From assembly GCA_002771135.1 (NCBI GenBank), contig PCXO01000012.1, positions 21,694-74,039 on the forward strand: a DNA stretch of 52,346 nt, in the 5' to 3' direction. Of this stretch, positions 37,241 to 46,177 are shown in pieces. Each line of letters opens with the position of its first letter. Position 1 is the first letter of the stretch. This DNA comes from Candidatus Yanofskybacteria bacterium CG10_big_fil_rev_8_21_14_0_10_46_23. Lineage in GTDB: Bacteria; Patescibacteriota; Minisyncoccia; 2-02-FULL-40-12; IGHO2-12-FULL-4. The notes beneath the pieces were generated by a model. The model ran no database searches, had not been told where the DNA came from, and was given only the letters and a program-made list of their open reading frames with translations. The position numbers and the translations under genes are program-made.

Positions 37241-38626
37241 ATGATCAAAAAAAATACCGCAGAAGAAGAGGAAGAAATTCAGAGAACTCGGAAAAGAAAA
37301 CCAAAGATCCAAAGTGTCAAAGGAATGGCGGACATTTTGCCCGAGGAGCAGATTTTTTGGCGGCACCTTCGCCGGAAAGGCCTGAAGGTCTTGGAGGACT
37401 ATGGCTACCGTCAAGTTGAGACCCCGGTTTTGGAGTATACGAAACTTTTTACCGATTCAATCGGAGCGGGAACGGACGTTATTGACAAAGAGCTTTATTC
37501 GCTGAAAACCAAGGGAGGCGATGAGCTCAGTCTTCGACCGGAAGGCACCGCGCCCGTGGTCCGGGCTTATGTCGAAAACGGCATGAATGTTTGGCCCAGC
37601 CCAATTCAGCTTTACTACGACATGCCAATGTTTCGTCACGATCAGCCCCAACAGGGCCGGACCCGCCAATTCAACCAAATTGGAGTTGAACTTTTTGGCG
37701 TGGCCGGACCAATTGGCGATGCCCAAGTTATTTTAATTGCCTTCAAATTTCTTCAGGCGATTGGTCTGAGGAAGATTTTAGTCAAGATCAACTCTATCGG
37801 CAGTGGGGAATCTCGCAAGGAATACATTAAAAAGCTGAAGGATTTTATTCGGCCAAAACTTCGAAAACTTCCGGCGGAAGATCGGCTTCGCTATAAAACT
37901 AACATTCTGCGGATGTTTGACTCGAAGAATGAAAAGACTCAGGAAATTATGGCTGAGGCCCCTCAAATTTTGGATCATCTCGACAAGGCTTCCAAGGATC
38001 ACTTCAAAAAAGTTATTGAATTTTTGGATGATTTAGAGATTCCTTATGTTCTTGATCCAACTCTAGTTCGAGGCCTTGATTACTATACGAAAACGGTTTT
38101 TGAGATTGTCCCCGAGGAGAAACCCTCTAAAAAATCGGATGGCAAAGAAGAAGAGACGAAATCTGAAGACAAAAAGCGGGCCCCTCTCACTTTAATTGCC
38201 GGGGGACGTTATGATCGTTTGGTTGATAAAATGGGTGGTCCCAAAACTCCCGGTGTTGGCTGGGCCGCGGGGGTCGAGCGAATTATCCTGACCTTGAAAG
38301 AGAATAAGATCTCTGTCTCTGAAGGCCGAGCGACCCCGCAGATTTTTGTGGCCCAACTTGGCGACGCTGGCCAGCGCAAAGGGATGTGCCTTTTCGAGCG
38401 CTTGATTCAAGCCAATGTCAACACGGTGACCTCACTGGGTCGGGAAAGCATCAAATCTCAACTTCGCGTTGCGGACAAGGTTGGCGCCCCCTATGCTTTA
38501 ATCGTTGGCCAAAAAGAAGCCCTTGATGAGACGGTTATTTTGCGGGACATGGAGAGTGGCATTCAAGAAGTGTTGCCAATAGACAAGATTATTGATATAG
38601 TCCAAAAACGTTTGAAAAATAAATAA
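37241..38626 (+). CDS. hisS: Histidyl-tRNA synthetase
   Basis: GMADILPEEQIFW; RPEGTAPVVRA; GLDYYTKTVFE. Confidence 0.95.
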   Translation: MIKKNTAEEEEEIQRTRKRKPKIQSVKGMADILPEEQIFWRHLRRKGLKVLEDYGYRQVETPVLEYTKLFTDSIGAGTDVIDKELYSLKTKGGDELSLRPEGTAPVVRAYVENGMNVWPSPIQLYYDMPMFRHDQPQQGRTRQFNQIGVELFGVAGPIGDAQVILIAFKFLQAIGLRKILVKINSIGSGESRKEYIKKLKDFIRPKLRKLPAEDRLRYKTNILRMFDSKNEKTQEIMAEAPQILDHLDKASKDHFKKVIEFLDDLEIPYVLDPTLVRGLDYYTKTVFEIVPEEKPSKKSDGKEEETKSEDKKRAPLTLIAGGRYDRLVDKMGGPKTPGVGWAAGVERIILTLKENKISVSEGRATPQIFVAQLGDAGQRKGMCLFERLIQANVNTVTSLGRESIKSQLRVADKVGAPYALIVGQKEALDETVILRDMESGIQEVLPIDKIIDIVQKRLKNK

Positions 38627-38631
38627 GCCTT

Positions 38632-38958
38632 ATGCCCTCAATTTTTTCCAAGATCGTTGCTCGAGAAATTCCCGCTGAAATCATTGCTGAGGGCGAAGAT
38701 TGGATGGCTTTCAAAGATATTCATCCCAAGGCTCCCGTACATGTTCTCATCATTCCTAAAAAAGAAATCAGGGGCATTCAGTCTGCTGGAGAGACGGACA
38801 AAGAAATCTTAGGCAATCTGATGCTGGCGGTTGGGCAAGTTGCTCAAAATCTGGGTTTGGCCGAGTCGGGTTATCGGGTAATGATAAATCAGGGTCGCGA
38901 TGGGGGGCAAGAAGTCGACCACCTTCACCTCCACCTCTTAGGAGGCAAAAAATTATAA
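38632..38958 (+). CDS. hinT: HIT-family protein
   Basis: IFSKIVAREIPAEIIAEGEDWMAFKDIHPKAPVHVLIIPKK; HLHLHLLGG. Confidence 0.94.
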   Translation: MPSIFSKIVAREIPAEIIAEGEDWMAFKDIHPKAPVHVLIIPKKEIRGIQSAGETDKEILGNLMLAVGQVAQNLGLAESGYRVMINQGRDGGQEVDHLHLHLLGGKKL

Positions 38959-38963
38959 TAATT

Positions 38964-39230
38964 ATGGTAGATGTCAAAAGAAAAAAGAATGAAAGTGTCA
39001 GTAGCCTTTTACGGCGTTTCAGCCGGCTAGTTCAACGCGCTGGCACAATAAAATTAGGCAAGAGCGCTCGTTTTTTTGAGCGCAAGCCCAGTGTTCTTCA
39101 GGAAAAAAACCGAGCGATTATGCGGGAACATCTTCGAGCGCTTCGGAAACGCCTTGATCGCACGGGCCGATTCAATGAAGATCTTTTCCGGGAGGAGAAG
39201 AAGAAATTAAAGCGGACGATTAACCTCTAA
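38964..39230 (+). CDS. rpsU: Ribosomal protein S21-like (bS21)
   Basis: VKRKKNESVSSLLRRFSRLVQRAGTI..RFFERKPS; adjacent to yqeY. Confidence 0.75.
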   Translation: MVDVKRKKNESVSSLLRRFSRLVQRAGTIKLGKSARFFERKPSVLQEKNRAIMREHLRALRKRLDRTGRFNEDLFREEKKKLKRTINL

Positions 39231-39748
39231 TGTCCGAACTCAAAAAGAAAATCCAAGCGGAAGGCATTCAAGCCCTAAAGTCCGGGGATAAGGATAAGCG
39301 GGGGACTTTAAATTTGCTTCTTAACGCGATTAAAAACAAAGAAGTGGAAAAACGTTCCGGTCTTGCCCCCGAGGTGGAAGATCGAGAGACCGCCAGCCAG
39401 TTAACCGATGGAGAAGTTCAGAAGGTAATTCAGGCTGAGGTTAAAAAACGTCGGGACTCGATTGAAGCGTACCGGGTTGCTAACCGAGAAGAGATGGCCC
39501 AAAAAGAAGAGGCGGAGATCGGTTTAATGGAAGTTTATCTTCCGACACCCCTGAGTGATGAGGAGGTGGGTCAAACGATCGATCAAATTATTGACGAAAC
39601 TAATGCCGAGGGGCCACAAGATATGGGGGCGGTTATGGGCCAAGTCATGGCGCGCTTAGGGGGTCGGGCCGATGGGACTAAAGTCAGTCGAATGGTCATG
39701 GAGGCGCTTAACGCTTTGCAAGACGGCGGCGAATCAGCCAAGATTTAA
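39230..39748 (+). CDS. yqeY: GatB/YqeY domain protein
   Basis: RGTLNLLLNAIKNKEVEKR; VIQAEVKKRRDSIEAY; GAVMGQVMARLGGRADG. Confidence 0.92.
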   Translation: MSELKKKIQAEGIQALKSGDKDKRGTLNLLLNAIKNKEVEKRSGLAPEVEDRETASQLTDGEVQKVIQAEVKKRRDSIEAYRVANREEMAQKEEAEIGLMEVYLPTPLSDEEVGQTIDQIIDETNAEGPQDMGAVMGQVMARLGGRADGTKVSRMVMEALNALQDGGESAKI

Positions 39749-39835
39749 ATTCGTTTGTTCCCGTTGACGGATGCCACCGAGAGTGGTATTTTTTTATGGT
39801 TCTTTGAAATTAAAAACTAGTAGAAGGAGACTTCG

Positions 39836-41251
39836 GTGAAACAAAAAAGCAAGGGGTTTTTCATCTTTGTTTGGCTCGTAATTTCGATCTTATGGGCTAT
39901 TCCGTTGGTGAGTCTTCAATCGGTCTTCTCCGAAAATCAGATGCGGATTGAAGAGAAGCATTTCGGTTTCTGGGATGCTATCTCGGAAGAAGCCATTCTG
40001 CAAGAATGGAACCGAGTTCAAGGGCTCATCGCCGAGGCCGATCCGACGGTCCAGCCACCGGAGCATTATTTCAAAGTGATCGAGGCACATCGGCGCTTTG
40101 TCAATGGGTTTTTTCGATTTGATTCTCGAGAAGATATTGATTTTCGAATTCGCTTCAATATTGAGCAATGGGTTTCTTCAATTTTCTCTACGGGTAAGAT
40201 TAATCGTATCCAAGAAGATTTTAGCCGAGTTTATACATTTAAAAAAATGGGTGTGGTGTCTCAAGAGTTCTATGGAGACTCGCGTTCTCTCGGCGACTTG
40301 TCCAAGGAGGGCGTCGATCTTCTCGGGTATGACTCCATTTCGAGGTTGTTTCTCCAAGTTTGGCTGATTACTTCGCTTCTTGCTTTCGGCTTTTTCTTTG
40401 TCCGAGTCGAGAGTTGTGGTCTCAATCCGTGGTTGGAACTGGTGATGCTTCATCTGCCTCTGGCGGCCATTTTGCATCCCATCGCCTGGAAATTTTATCC
40501 CCACTGGGTAGATACTTCCAAGCAGACTCGCCAAGCCTTGGAGCTTGCCAGTTACCTGTTGACCGCTCTCGTCTCCCTAGTGGGGATGGGCGGTCCCCTT
40601 AAGGCTCAACTCAAGGGTCAGACTAGCGGGGGAGAAACCAAAAACTCTCAAACAAAAAAAACCAAGAAAGGGACTCTCACCCCTGCGATGGAGTTTCATC
40701 CTTTTGGTTCAGAAGGGGTCCCTCTTCTAACCAGTCAGTACAGCTGGCGCTGGGGCAGTCAACTCAGTGGCTTTGGTTTCGCCGACACCTTTGATGGCGG
40801 TTGGTTCACCAACCATGCCGTTGATCTGGTTCCTGTCGCGCGAGCCTCCTTCTTGGGCGTCTCTTCCGAACAAGGGGCCGGTCCGGCCGGACCTTTCTGG
40901 AAAGTCGGCCCCAAGGTCGACGTCGGAGGATTGCCCCTCGCGGGTGGGTCTCTTGGTCGCCCCTTCCAGTTTTTGACGGCCAGCTACTACTCGCGCTTGG
41001 CAGGAGCGACCGGTCCCAATGAACTCAAGCTGGTTTGGCAAACCAAGCCTCTTGAATTGGGCCGGGATTGGCAATTGGTGACCGGTGGCTTCTATCGGAT
41101 CCTGGGGACGCCTTGGGGCAGTCGCCCCAATCTGGGCCAACCGCAGATTTGGTTTCGGAATAAGGGGTGGCCACGCTGGCGGTTTCTTGTCGAGATCGCC
41201 ATTGCTGGTCGTGATCTTGAAGTCTCGACCGGGCTGGCCTTCGCGCCATAG
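39836..41251 (+). CDS. Hypothetical membrane protein (471 aa)
   Basis: GTG start after AAGGAGA; N-terminal TM and central TMs; terminator 3'. Confidence 0.7.
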   Translation: MKQKSKGFFIFVWLVISILWAIPLVSLQSVFSENQMRIEEKHFGFWDAISEEAILQEWNRVQGLIAEADPTVQPPEHYFKVIEAHRRFVNGFFRFDSREDIDFRIRFNIEQWVSSIFSTGKINRIQEDFSRVYTFKKMGVVSQEFYGDSRSLGDLSKEGVDLLGYDSISRLFLQVWLITSLLAFGFFFVRVESCGLNPWLELVMLHLPLAAILHPIAWKFYPHWVDTSKQTRQALELASYLLTALVSLVGMGGPLKAQLKGQTSGGETKNSQTKKTKKGTLTPAMEFHPFGSEGVPLLTSQYSWRWGSQLSGFGFADTFDGGWFTNHAVDLVPVARASFLGVSSEQGAGPAGPFWKVGPKVDVGGLPLAGGSLGRPFQFLTASYYSRLAGATGPNELKLVWQTKPLELGRDWQLVTGGFYRILGTPWGSRPNLGQPQIWFRNKGWPRWRFLVEIAIAGRDLEVSTGLAFAP

Positions 41252-41258
41252 TTGTTCT

Positions 41259-41294
41259 GGCCCCGACTCGATGTCGAGTCGGGGCCTTTTGTTT
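41259..41294 (+). terminator. Rho-independent terminator
   Basis: GGCCCCGACTCGATGTCGAGTCGGGGCCTTTTGTTTT. Confidence 0.85.
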
Positions 41295-41529
41295 TCTTTA
41301 ATGTTGACACTTAATTTGAGTCTGATAGAATGACTCCACTAAGTTATGTAGAATATTTCCAAGCCAATGAAATAGCGTGGTGTACCCGCCAGTGGATTTT
41401 ATGGATCTACTGGCGGTTACATTAGGAGATCCAACGTAGCCGTGTATTTTAAAAATTTGAACGTCCAATTTTTTGAACAGTTATAAAAAACAGTATCTTA
41501 CTTGATACTGTTATCCAGTCCTCCTTTTA

Positions 41530-41566
<37 letters not shown>

Positions 41567-41738
41567 TGTGGATAAGGCATGCAAGTCGAGCGAGTCCGCC
41601 TTCGGGCGAGACGAGCGGCAGACGAGTTAGTAACACCTTGGTACGTACCTCGAAGTCGGGCATAACTCCGCGAAAGCGGCGCTAATTCCCGATAGTCTGG
41701 CAACAGTAAAGTTTTTACGCTTCGAGAGCGGCCTAGGT

Positions 41739-41776
<38 letters not shown>

Positions 41777-42789
41777 GATGACGGGTAGGGGGTGTGAGAG
41801 CACGACCCCCAACGATGGCACTGAGACACGGGCCATACACCTACGGGTGGCCGCAGTCGAGAATATTCCGCAATGGGCGAAAGCCTGACGGAGCGACACC
41901 GCGTGCAGGAAGACGGCCTTAGGGTTGTAAACTGCTTTTTTCAGGGAAGAATTTTGACGGTACCTGACGAATAAGGGGCTGCTAACTTCGTGCCAGCAGC
42001 AGCGGTAATACGAAGGCCCCAAGCGTTATCCGGATTAACTGGGCGTAAAACGTGAGCAGCTGGTGATATTAGTCTGATGTTAAATCTTACCGCCCAACGG
42101 TAAGGCCGCATTGGAAACGGTATCACTTGAGTTGGTAAGAGGCATACAGAACGTGCGGTGTAGGGGTGAAATCCGTTGATATTGCACGGAATACCAAAAG
42201 CGAAGGCAGTATGCTGGTGCCAAACTGACGGTCAGTCACGAAAGCGTGGGGAGCGAATGGGATTAGATACCCCAGTAGTCCACGCTGTAAACGTTGCAGA
42301 CTCGCTATCGGGAGCATCGACCCTCTCGGTGGCCAAGCAAACGCGTTAAGTCTGCTGCCTGGGAAGTACGAGCGCAAGCTTAAAACTCAAAGGAATAGAC
42401 GGGGATTTGCACAAGCGGTGGATCATGTGGTTTAATTCGATTATAAGCGGAAAACCTCACCAAGGCTTGAAATCTAGCTGCAAGCTCTGAGAAACCAGAG
42501 CCGCCTTCGAGGGTGCTAGACAGGTGCTGCACGGTTGTCGTCAGCTCGTTCCGTGAGGAGTTCTCTTAAGTGAGGAAACGAGCGCAACCCCTATTGCGTG
42601 TTATACGTGTCACGCGAGACTGCCGAGGATAACTCGGAGGAAGGTGGGGATGACGTCAAATCAGCGTGGCCCTCTGATGCCTTGGGCTACACACATGATA
42701 CAATGGGTGGTACAACGGGTTGCCAAGTCGCGAGACGGAGCTAATCCTATCAAAGCCATCCTCAGTTCGGATTGGAGGCTGCAACTTGC

Positions 42790-42825
<36 letters not shown>

Positions 42826-43229
42826 TCACGCCGCGGTGAATACGTTCTCAAATCTTGTACTCACAAATAAAAGCGCCCGGCCGCTTAATTTTCTAAGTGG
42901 TTAAAGTCCACTCCTCTATTACGTCAATAGAGCGTAGCTGAAGGATAGGCCCAAAACCGCGAGGTTGGGGCCGGAGGATCCGAAAGCAAAAGACAGCCTA
43001 ATTTTCTGTTAGTAAACAGAGGGATAATCGACTCATCGTTGGGTAGTGAGGATGAGGAAGGTTAGAAGTAATCCTATTAGGATGTCTAGAAGAGAAATTT
43101 AAGTAACCCGGGGAGATCTGATGCTGTCTCTTCTATGTTAAAATAGAAGAGTAATGTAACTTATGCAGCATCAGAAGTCAGCTGGTTCGTAGTAACCACA
43201 TTTATGTGGAGAAGGAACCTCCCCAATGT

Positions 43230-43658
43230 ATGATTGACCCAAATTATATAGTCGGTCTGGTAGATGGAGAAGGAAGTTTCACCTCTTATGTGAGGGATCT
43301 CAAGCGATCCAAAGAGGTAAAAAGGAGAAATAGGATAGAGCCGAAGTTTTACCTCACTCTTATCGAGAGAGACAAAGAAATCCTGTATCGGCTAAAAAAA
43401 TATTTTGGGTGTGGAAATGTATATTTCCAAAAAGACTCTAGATTAAATCACCAGAATTGTTATCGATATGAAGTTGGGAGGAGAGAAGATCTTAATCAAA
43501 AGATTATTCCCTTCTTCAAGAAACATCGATTGAAATTGAAGTCAAAATCAAAGGACTTCTCACTTTTCTGCGAGATAATGAAGATGATCTCGAGAGGAGA
43601 ACATCTGGGAGATGAAGGTTTAGAGAAAATTCTAAAGATTAAGCAATCAATGCACTAG
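43230..43658 (+). CDS. Intron-encoded LAGLIDADG homing endonuclease/maturase (single motif)
   Basis: YIVGLVDGEGSFTSYV; ATG at 43230 (GTG alternative at 43206). Confidence 0.88.
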   Translation: MIDPNYIVGLVDGEGSFTSYVRDLKRSKEVKRRNRIEPKFYLTLIERDKEILYRLKKYFGCGNVYFQKDSRLNHQNCYRYEVGRREDLNQKIIPFFKKHRLKLKSKSKDFSLFCEIMKMISRGEHLGDEGLEKILKIKQSMH

Positions 43659-43660
43659 GG

Positions 43661-43695
43661 CTCGTCGTATGCGGGAAATCCGCAGGTACGATGGG
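43661..43695 (+). ncRNA. Candidate group II intron domain V
   Basis: CTCGTCGTA/TACGATGGG lower stem, 2-nt GG bulge, TGCGG/CCGCA upper stem, GAAA-type loop; catalytic triad CGU:AUG-like. Confidence 0.6.
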
Positions 43696-44071
43696 GAAGC
43701 CTCTGTTGTGTTACCAACAAGCCTTTGCCCGTCAAGTCAAGGGAGCCGGGGATACCCGAAGGACCACGATTTCCTGTGGTACGACGGTAGATTCGGTGAC
43801 ATGGACTAAGTCGTAACAAGGCAGGGCTAGCGGAAGCTGGTCCTGGATCACTTACTTACTACTTTTTAAAAGTAGTGTATCGATAGAGCTCGTTGGGTGT
43901 TTGGTTCGGTTCGATAGCCGATCACACCCTACGATCTCTGCCTGACCGAGCTCAGGCTAACAGCCGGGGCTGATCCGAAGCCAACATCGGAGTTCGCTGA
44001 TATAACGAACAAAAATTTTATATTGAGGCACTGGGTAACAGTTTCAAGTTGGATCGATTGGACTACGTTCA

Positions 44072-44110
44072 CCAAAAGCCCCGACCGCGTACGCGGTCGG
44101 GGGCTTTTGG
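44072..44110. terminator. Terminator after the 16S transcription unit
   Basis: CCAAAAGCCCCGACCGCGTACGCGGTCGGGGGCTTTTGG. Confidence 0.75.
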
Positions 44111-44136
44111 TTTCAGGCCGGATTTTATAAAAGGGA

Positions 44137-44430
44137 TTATTTCTTTTCTGTAAGTTCGGCTTTGGCCAGTTCGGCCTCAAGTCGCTCAAGGTCCATTTTG
44201 TGTTGATTCGATTTGGCTTCTAGTATGGAAATCTCGCTCGCTATCTTTTTCTTATTGTTCTCAAAAGTGGTTAAATCTGTTTTCTGTTGATTTAATCTAG
44301 TTTCTAGCGCCGAGATCTCGCTTGCTAACTTTGTTATATTGTCCTCAAGGGTAGCCAATTCGCTTCTCTTTTTGGTCAACTCTTGGGTGTCCCTTCTTAT
44401 CTCATTTTCCAAATTTTGTATGGATGACAT
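44137..44430 (-). CDS. Small coiled-coil protein with internal ~30-aa repeat
   Basis: Repeats ITKLASEISALETRLNQQKTDLTTFE and KKKIASEISILEAKSNQHKMDLERLE. Confidence 0.7.
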   Translation of the reverse strand: MSSIQNLENEIRRDTQELTKKRSELATLEDNITKLASEISALETRLNQQKTDLTTFENNKKKIASEISILEAKSNQHKMDLERLEAELAKAELTEKK

Positions 44431-44518
44431 AGTAAATTATTTTTATAGTATAGATATTATACCATAGTCTATTTTGACCTAAAGATTTCTTATGTTATAA
44501 AAAATTGGGAGGTTCAAT

Positions 44519-44629
44519 ATGGAGTTCTTAGTTTCGTTGGGGGCCATTCTGTTTTTTATCATTCTGGTTGGTGGCGGAATGTTGTTTTTGGCCCATCAAG
44601 AAGCCAAAAACAACAAGCTAATTGGGTAA
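44519..44629 (+). CDS. 36-aa single-TM peptide
   Basis: GGGAGGTTCAATATG; MEFLVSLGAILFFIILVGGGMLFLAHQEAKNNKLIG*; terminator 3'. Confidence 0.55.
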   Translation: MEFLVSLGAILFFIILVGGGMLFLAHQEAKNNKLIG

Positions 44630-44635
44630 TTCCTC

Positions 44636-44661
44636 GGCGGCGCTTCGCGCCGCCTTTTATT
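44636..44661 (+). terminator. Rho-independent terminator
   Basis: GGCGGCGCTTCGCGCCGCCTTTTATTT. Confidence 0.75.
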
Positions 44662-44732
44662 TGACAAAGCTTTAATTTTGTTATAAAAATCAGTTGTTCG
44701 TTGACAATCCTATAATGTGGAAGGAAGGAAAA

Positions 44733-44897
44733 ATGATTTCGACAGTCCTGTTCTTTTTTGGTCTTGTCTCGATGCTTCTTGGGTTATTCATGTTCCTTTT
44801 GAAGTTCCCGTCCGGGAAGCCAACATCTCTTATGCCGGTGTTGACTGGATTTTTGATCGTGATGCTTTCACTCACAATGGGGTTTTTCGGTTGCTGA
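44733..44897 (+). CDS. 54-aa two-TM peptide
   Basis: GTGGAAGGAAGGAAAAATG; MISTVLFFFGLVSMLLGLFMFLLKFPSGKPTSLMPVLTGFLIVMLSLTMGFFGC. Confidence 0.6.
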   Translation: MISTVLFFFGLVSMLLGLFMFLLKFPSGKPTSLMPVLTGFLIVMLSLTMGFFGC

Positions 44898-44913
44898 ATT
44901 GAAAGGAAGGACC

Positions 44914-45429
44914 ATGAAAATCAAAAAAACGAATCCGAACCATTGGCTCGATTGGGTGCTGTGGCCGATTCTTCGGCTTCTTCTCGAGCCCTTTACCGAA
45001 AAACAGTCCCACGGCTGGCACTGGCGGGACTTTGGTTTGGAGCACCGGCTTCCAACACGCGGAGCCATCAAGGTGCTCAAAGATCCAAAGGCCAAACCTC
45101 GCGGCGGCCCTTGGAGCTGGTCAAACTTTTTCCAGACCAATTTTGGCTGGCAAAAAGTCGTTGTTCTCAGGAGACGGTTTTCCGCCTCCCCTGTCCCGTT
45201 TGAGTTTGACTCTCACTACCGAATGGGCTATGAGCTGGCCCAGGATGGTCGGGTTACCCACCGGCAACTTTGCTCTTGCCTAATTCCAACTAACAGCTCG
45301 GTGGCCTTGTTAATTGGGGATGGCGATGTCCAATTTTTCGGCTTTAGGCCGGACTGGGGACTGGTTGACCTCTATTTGGTGGAGATAACCACCAAATCAA
45401 AGCTCGACCCCGACATTCCGCTTATCTGA
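44914..45429 (+). CDS. Hypothetical protein (171 aa)
   Basis: GAAAGGAAGGACCATG start context. Confidence 0.6.
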   Translation: MKIKKTNPNHWLDWVLWPILRLLLEPFTEKQSHGWHWRDFGLEHRLPTRGAIKVLKDPKAKPRGGPWSWSNFFQTNFGWQKVVVLRRRFSASPVPFEFDSHYRMGYELAQDGRVTHRQLCSCLIPTNSSVALLIGDGDVQFFGFRPDWGLVDLYLVEITTKSKLDPDIPLI

Positions 45430-45469
45430 AAGGTCTCTATGAAGAGAAGCTCTTAAAGCGGAGGCGCGC

Positions 45470-45640
45470 ATGTTCCCTTCTTGGGAAGACTTGGCCGGCT
45501 TCTTGGTTCGATACCTTCAAGCCGAGCTCGGCTCTTCAAAAGAGGCCCAAAAGGCTAGAAGTTTGAAGAAATTAGCGCAGGCTCGGAAAGTCCTGACTCA
45601 AGATCAAGCGGTTGGTCTTGGCCTCTGGGGCGTTGATTAG
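45470..45640 (+). CDS. Hypothetical 56-aa protein
   Basis: GCGGAGGCGCGCATG; MFPSWEDLAGFLVRYLQAELGSSKEAQKARSLKKLAQARKVLTQDQAVGLGLWGVD*; terminator 3'. Confidence 0.5.
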   Translation: MFPSWEDLAGFLVRYLQAELGSSKEAQKARSLKKLAQARKVLTQDQAVGLGLWGVD

Positions 45641-45649
45641 TTTCCACCC

Positions 45650-45685
45650 CCCCCGTCCGCCAGCTGGCGGACGGGGGTTTTATTT
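45650..45685 (+). terminator. Rho-independent terminator
   Basis: CCCCCGTCCGCCAGCTGGCGGACGGGGG + TTTTATTTT. Confidence 0.85.
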
Positions 45686-45718
45686 TACTCAAATCTTAAA
45701 ATCGGCTATAAAACCAAC

Positions 45719-46177
45719 ATGAAGAAATATCTAATCGCCCATGATATCCGTAGTGCTTGGAATGTCGGTTCTTTTTTCCGGACGGCGGATGCGGCCGGTT
45801 TTGATAAAATCTTTTTAACGGGCTATACGGCGACCCCCGACCATCCTAAAGTAGCTAAAACCTCGCTTAATGCCGAAGATTTTGTAGCTTGGGAAAAACA
45901 GAAGCAGGCTTGGCGGGTCGTTAAACAATTAAAAAAAGAAGGGGTAAAAATTATTGCCTTGGAACAAACTCCCGATGCTCAAAATATTTTCAAACTTAAA
46001 AAACCAATCAGTCCGCCCACTGGCGGATTTGCTTTGATTGTTGGCAATGAAATCCGGGGAGTTCCGAAGGGCTTGTTAAAATACGCGGATATAAAAACGG
46101 CCATACCTATGTATGGCCGAAAAGAATCCCTAAACGTAGCGGTGGCCTTTGGGGTTGCCGCCTATATTCTCTCTTGA
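45719..46177 (+). CDS. TrmH/SpoU-family RNA methyltransferase
   Basis: IAHDIRSAWNVGSFFRTADAAGFDKIFLTGYTATP; LIVGNEIRGVPKGLL; IPMYGRKESLNVAVAFGVAAY. Confidence 0.9.
   Translation: MKKYLIAHDIRSAWNVGSFFRTADAAGFDKIFLTGYTATPDHPKVAKTSLNAEDFVAWEKQKQAWRVVKQLKKEGVKIIALEQTPDAQNIFKLKKPISPPTGGFALIVGNEIRGVPKGLLKYADIKTAIPMYGRKESLNVAVAFGVAAYILS

Larger units (their letters stand above)
42865..43726 (+). mobile_element. Intron in 16S rRNA, group II-like, with LAGLIDADG ORF in the domain IV position (boundaries approximate)
   Basis: Interrupts GTAC(A/T)CAC...GCCCGTC; domain V-like hairpin TCGTCGTA-TGCGG-GAAAT-CCGCA-GG-TACGATGG followed by a domain VI-like hairpin. Confidence 0.7.

Noticed and set aside
42865-43726. 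Group I intron interpretation of the 16S insert
   Set aside because: GCGGGAAA and TCCGCAG resemble P/Q elements, but no convincing R/S (P7) pair follows them; the layout fits group II D5/D6 better. A covariance search is needed to settle it.
43877-44070. 5S rRNA or other structured RNA after 16S
   Set aside because: Structured sequence is present (GGGTGT..ACACCC) but no recognisable 5S loop motifs; probably 16S trailer, function unknown.
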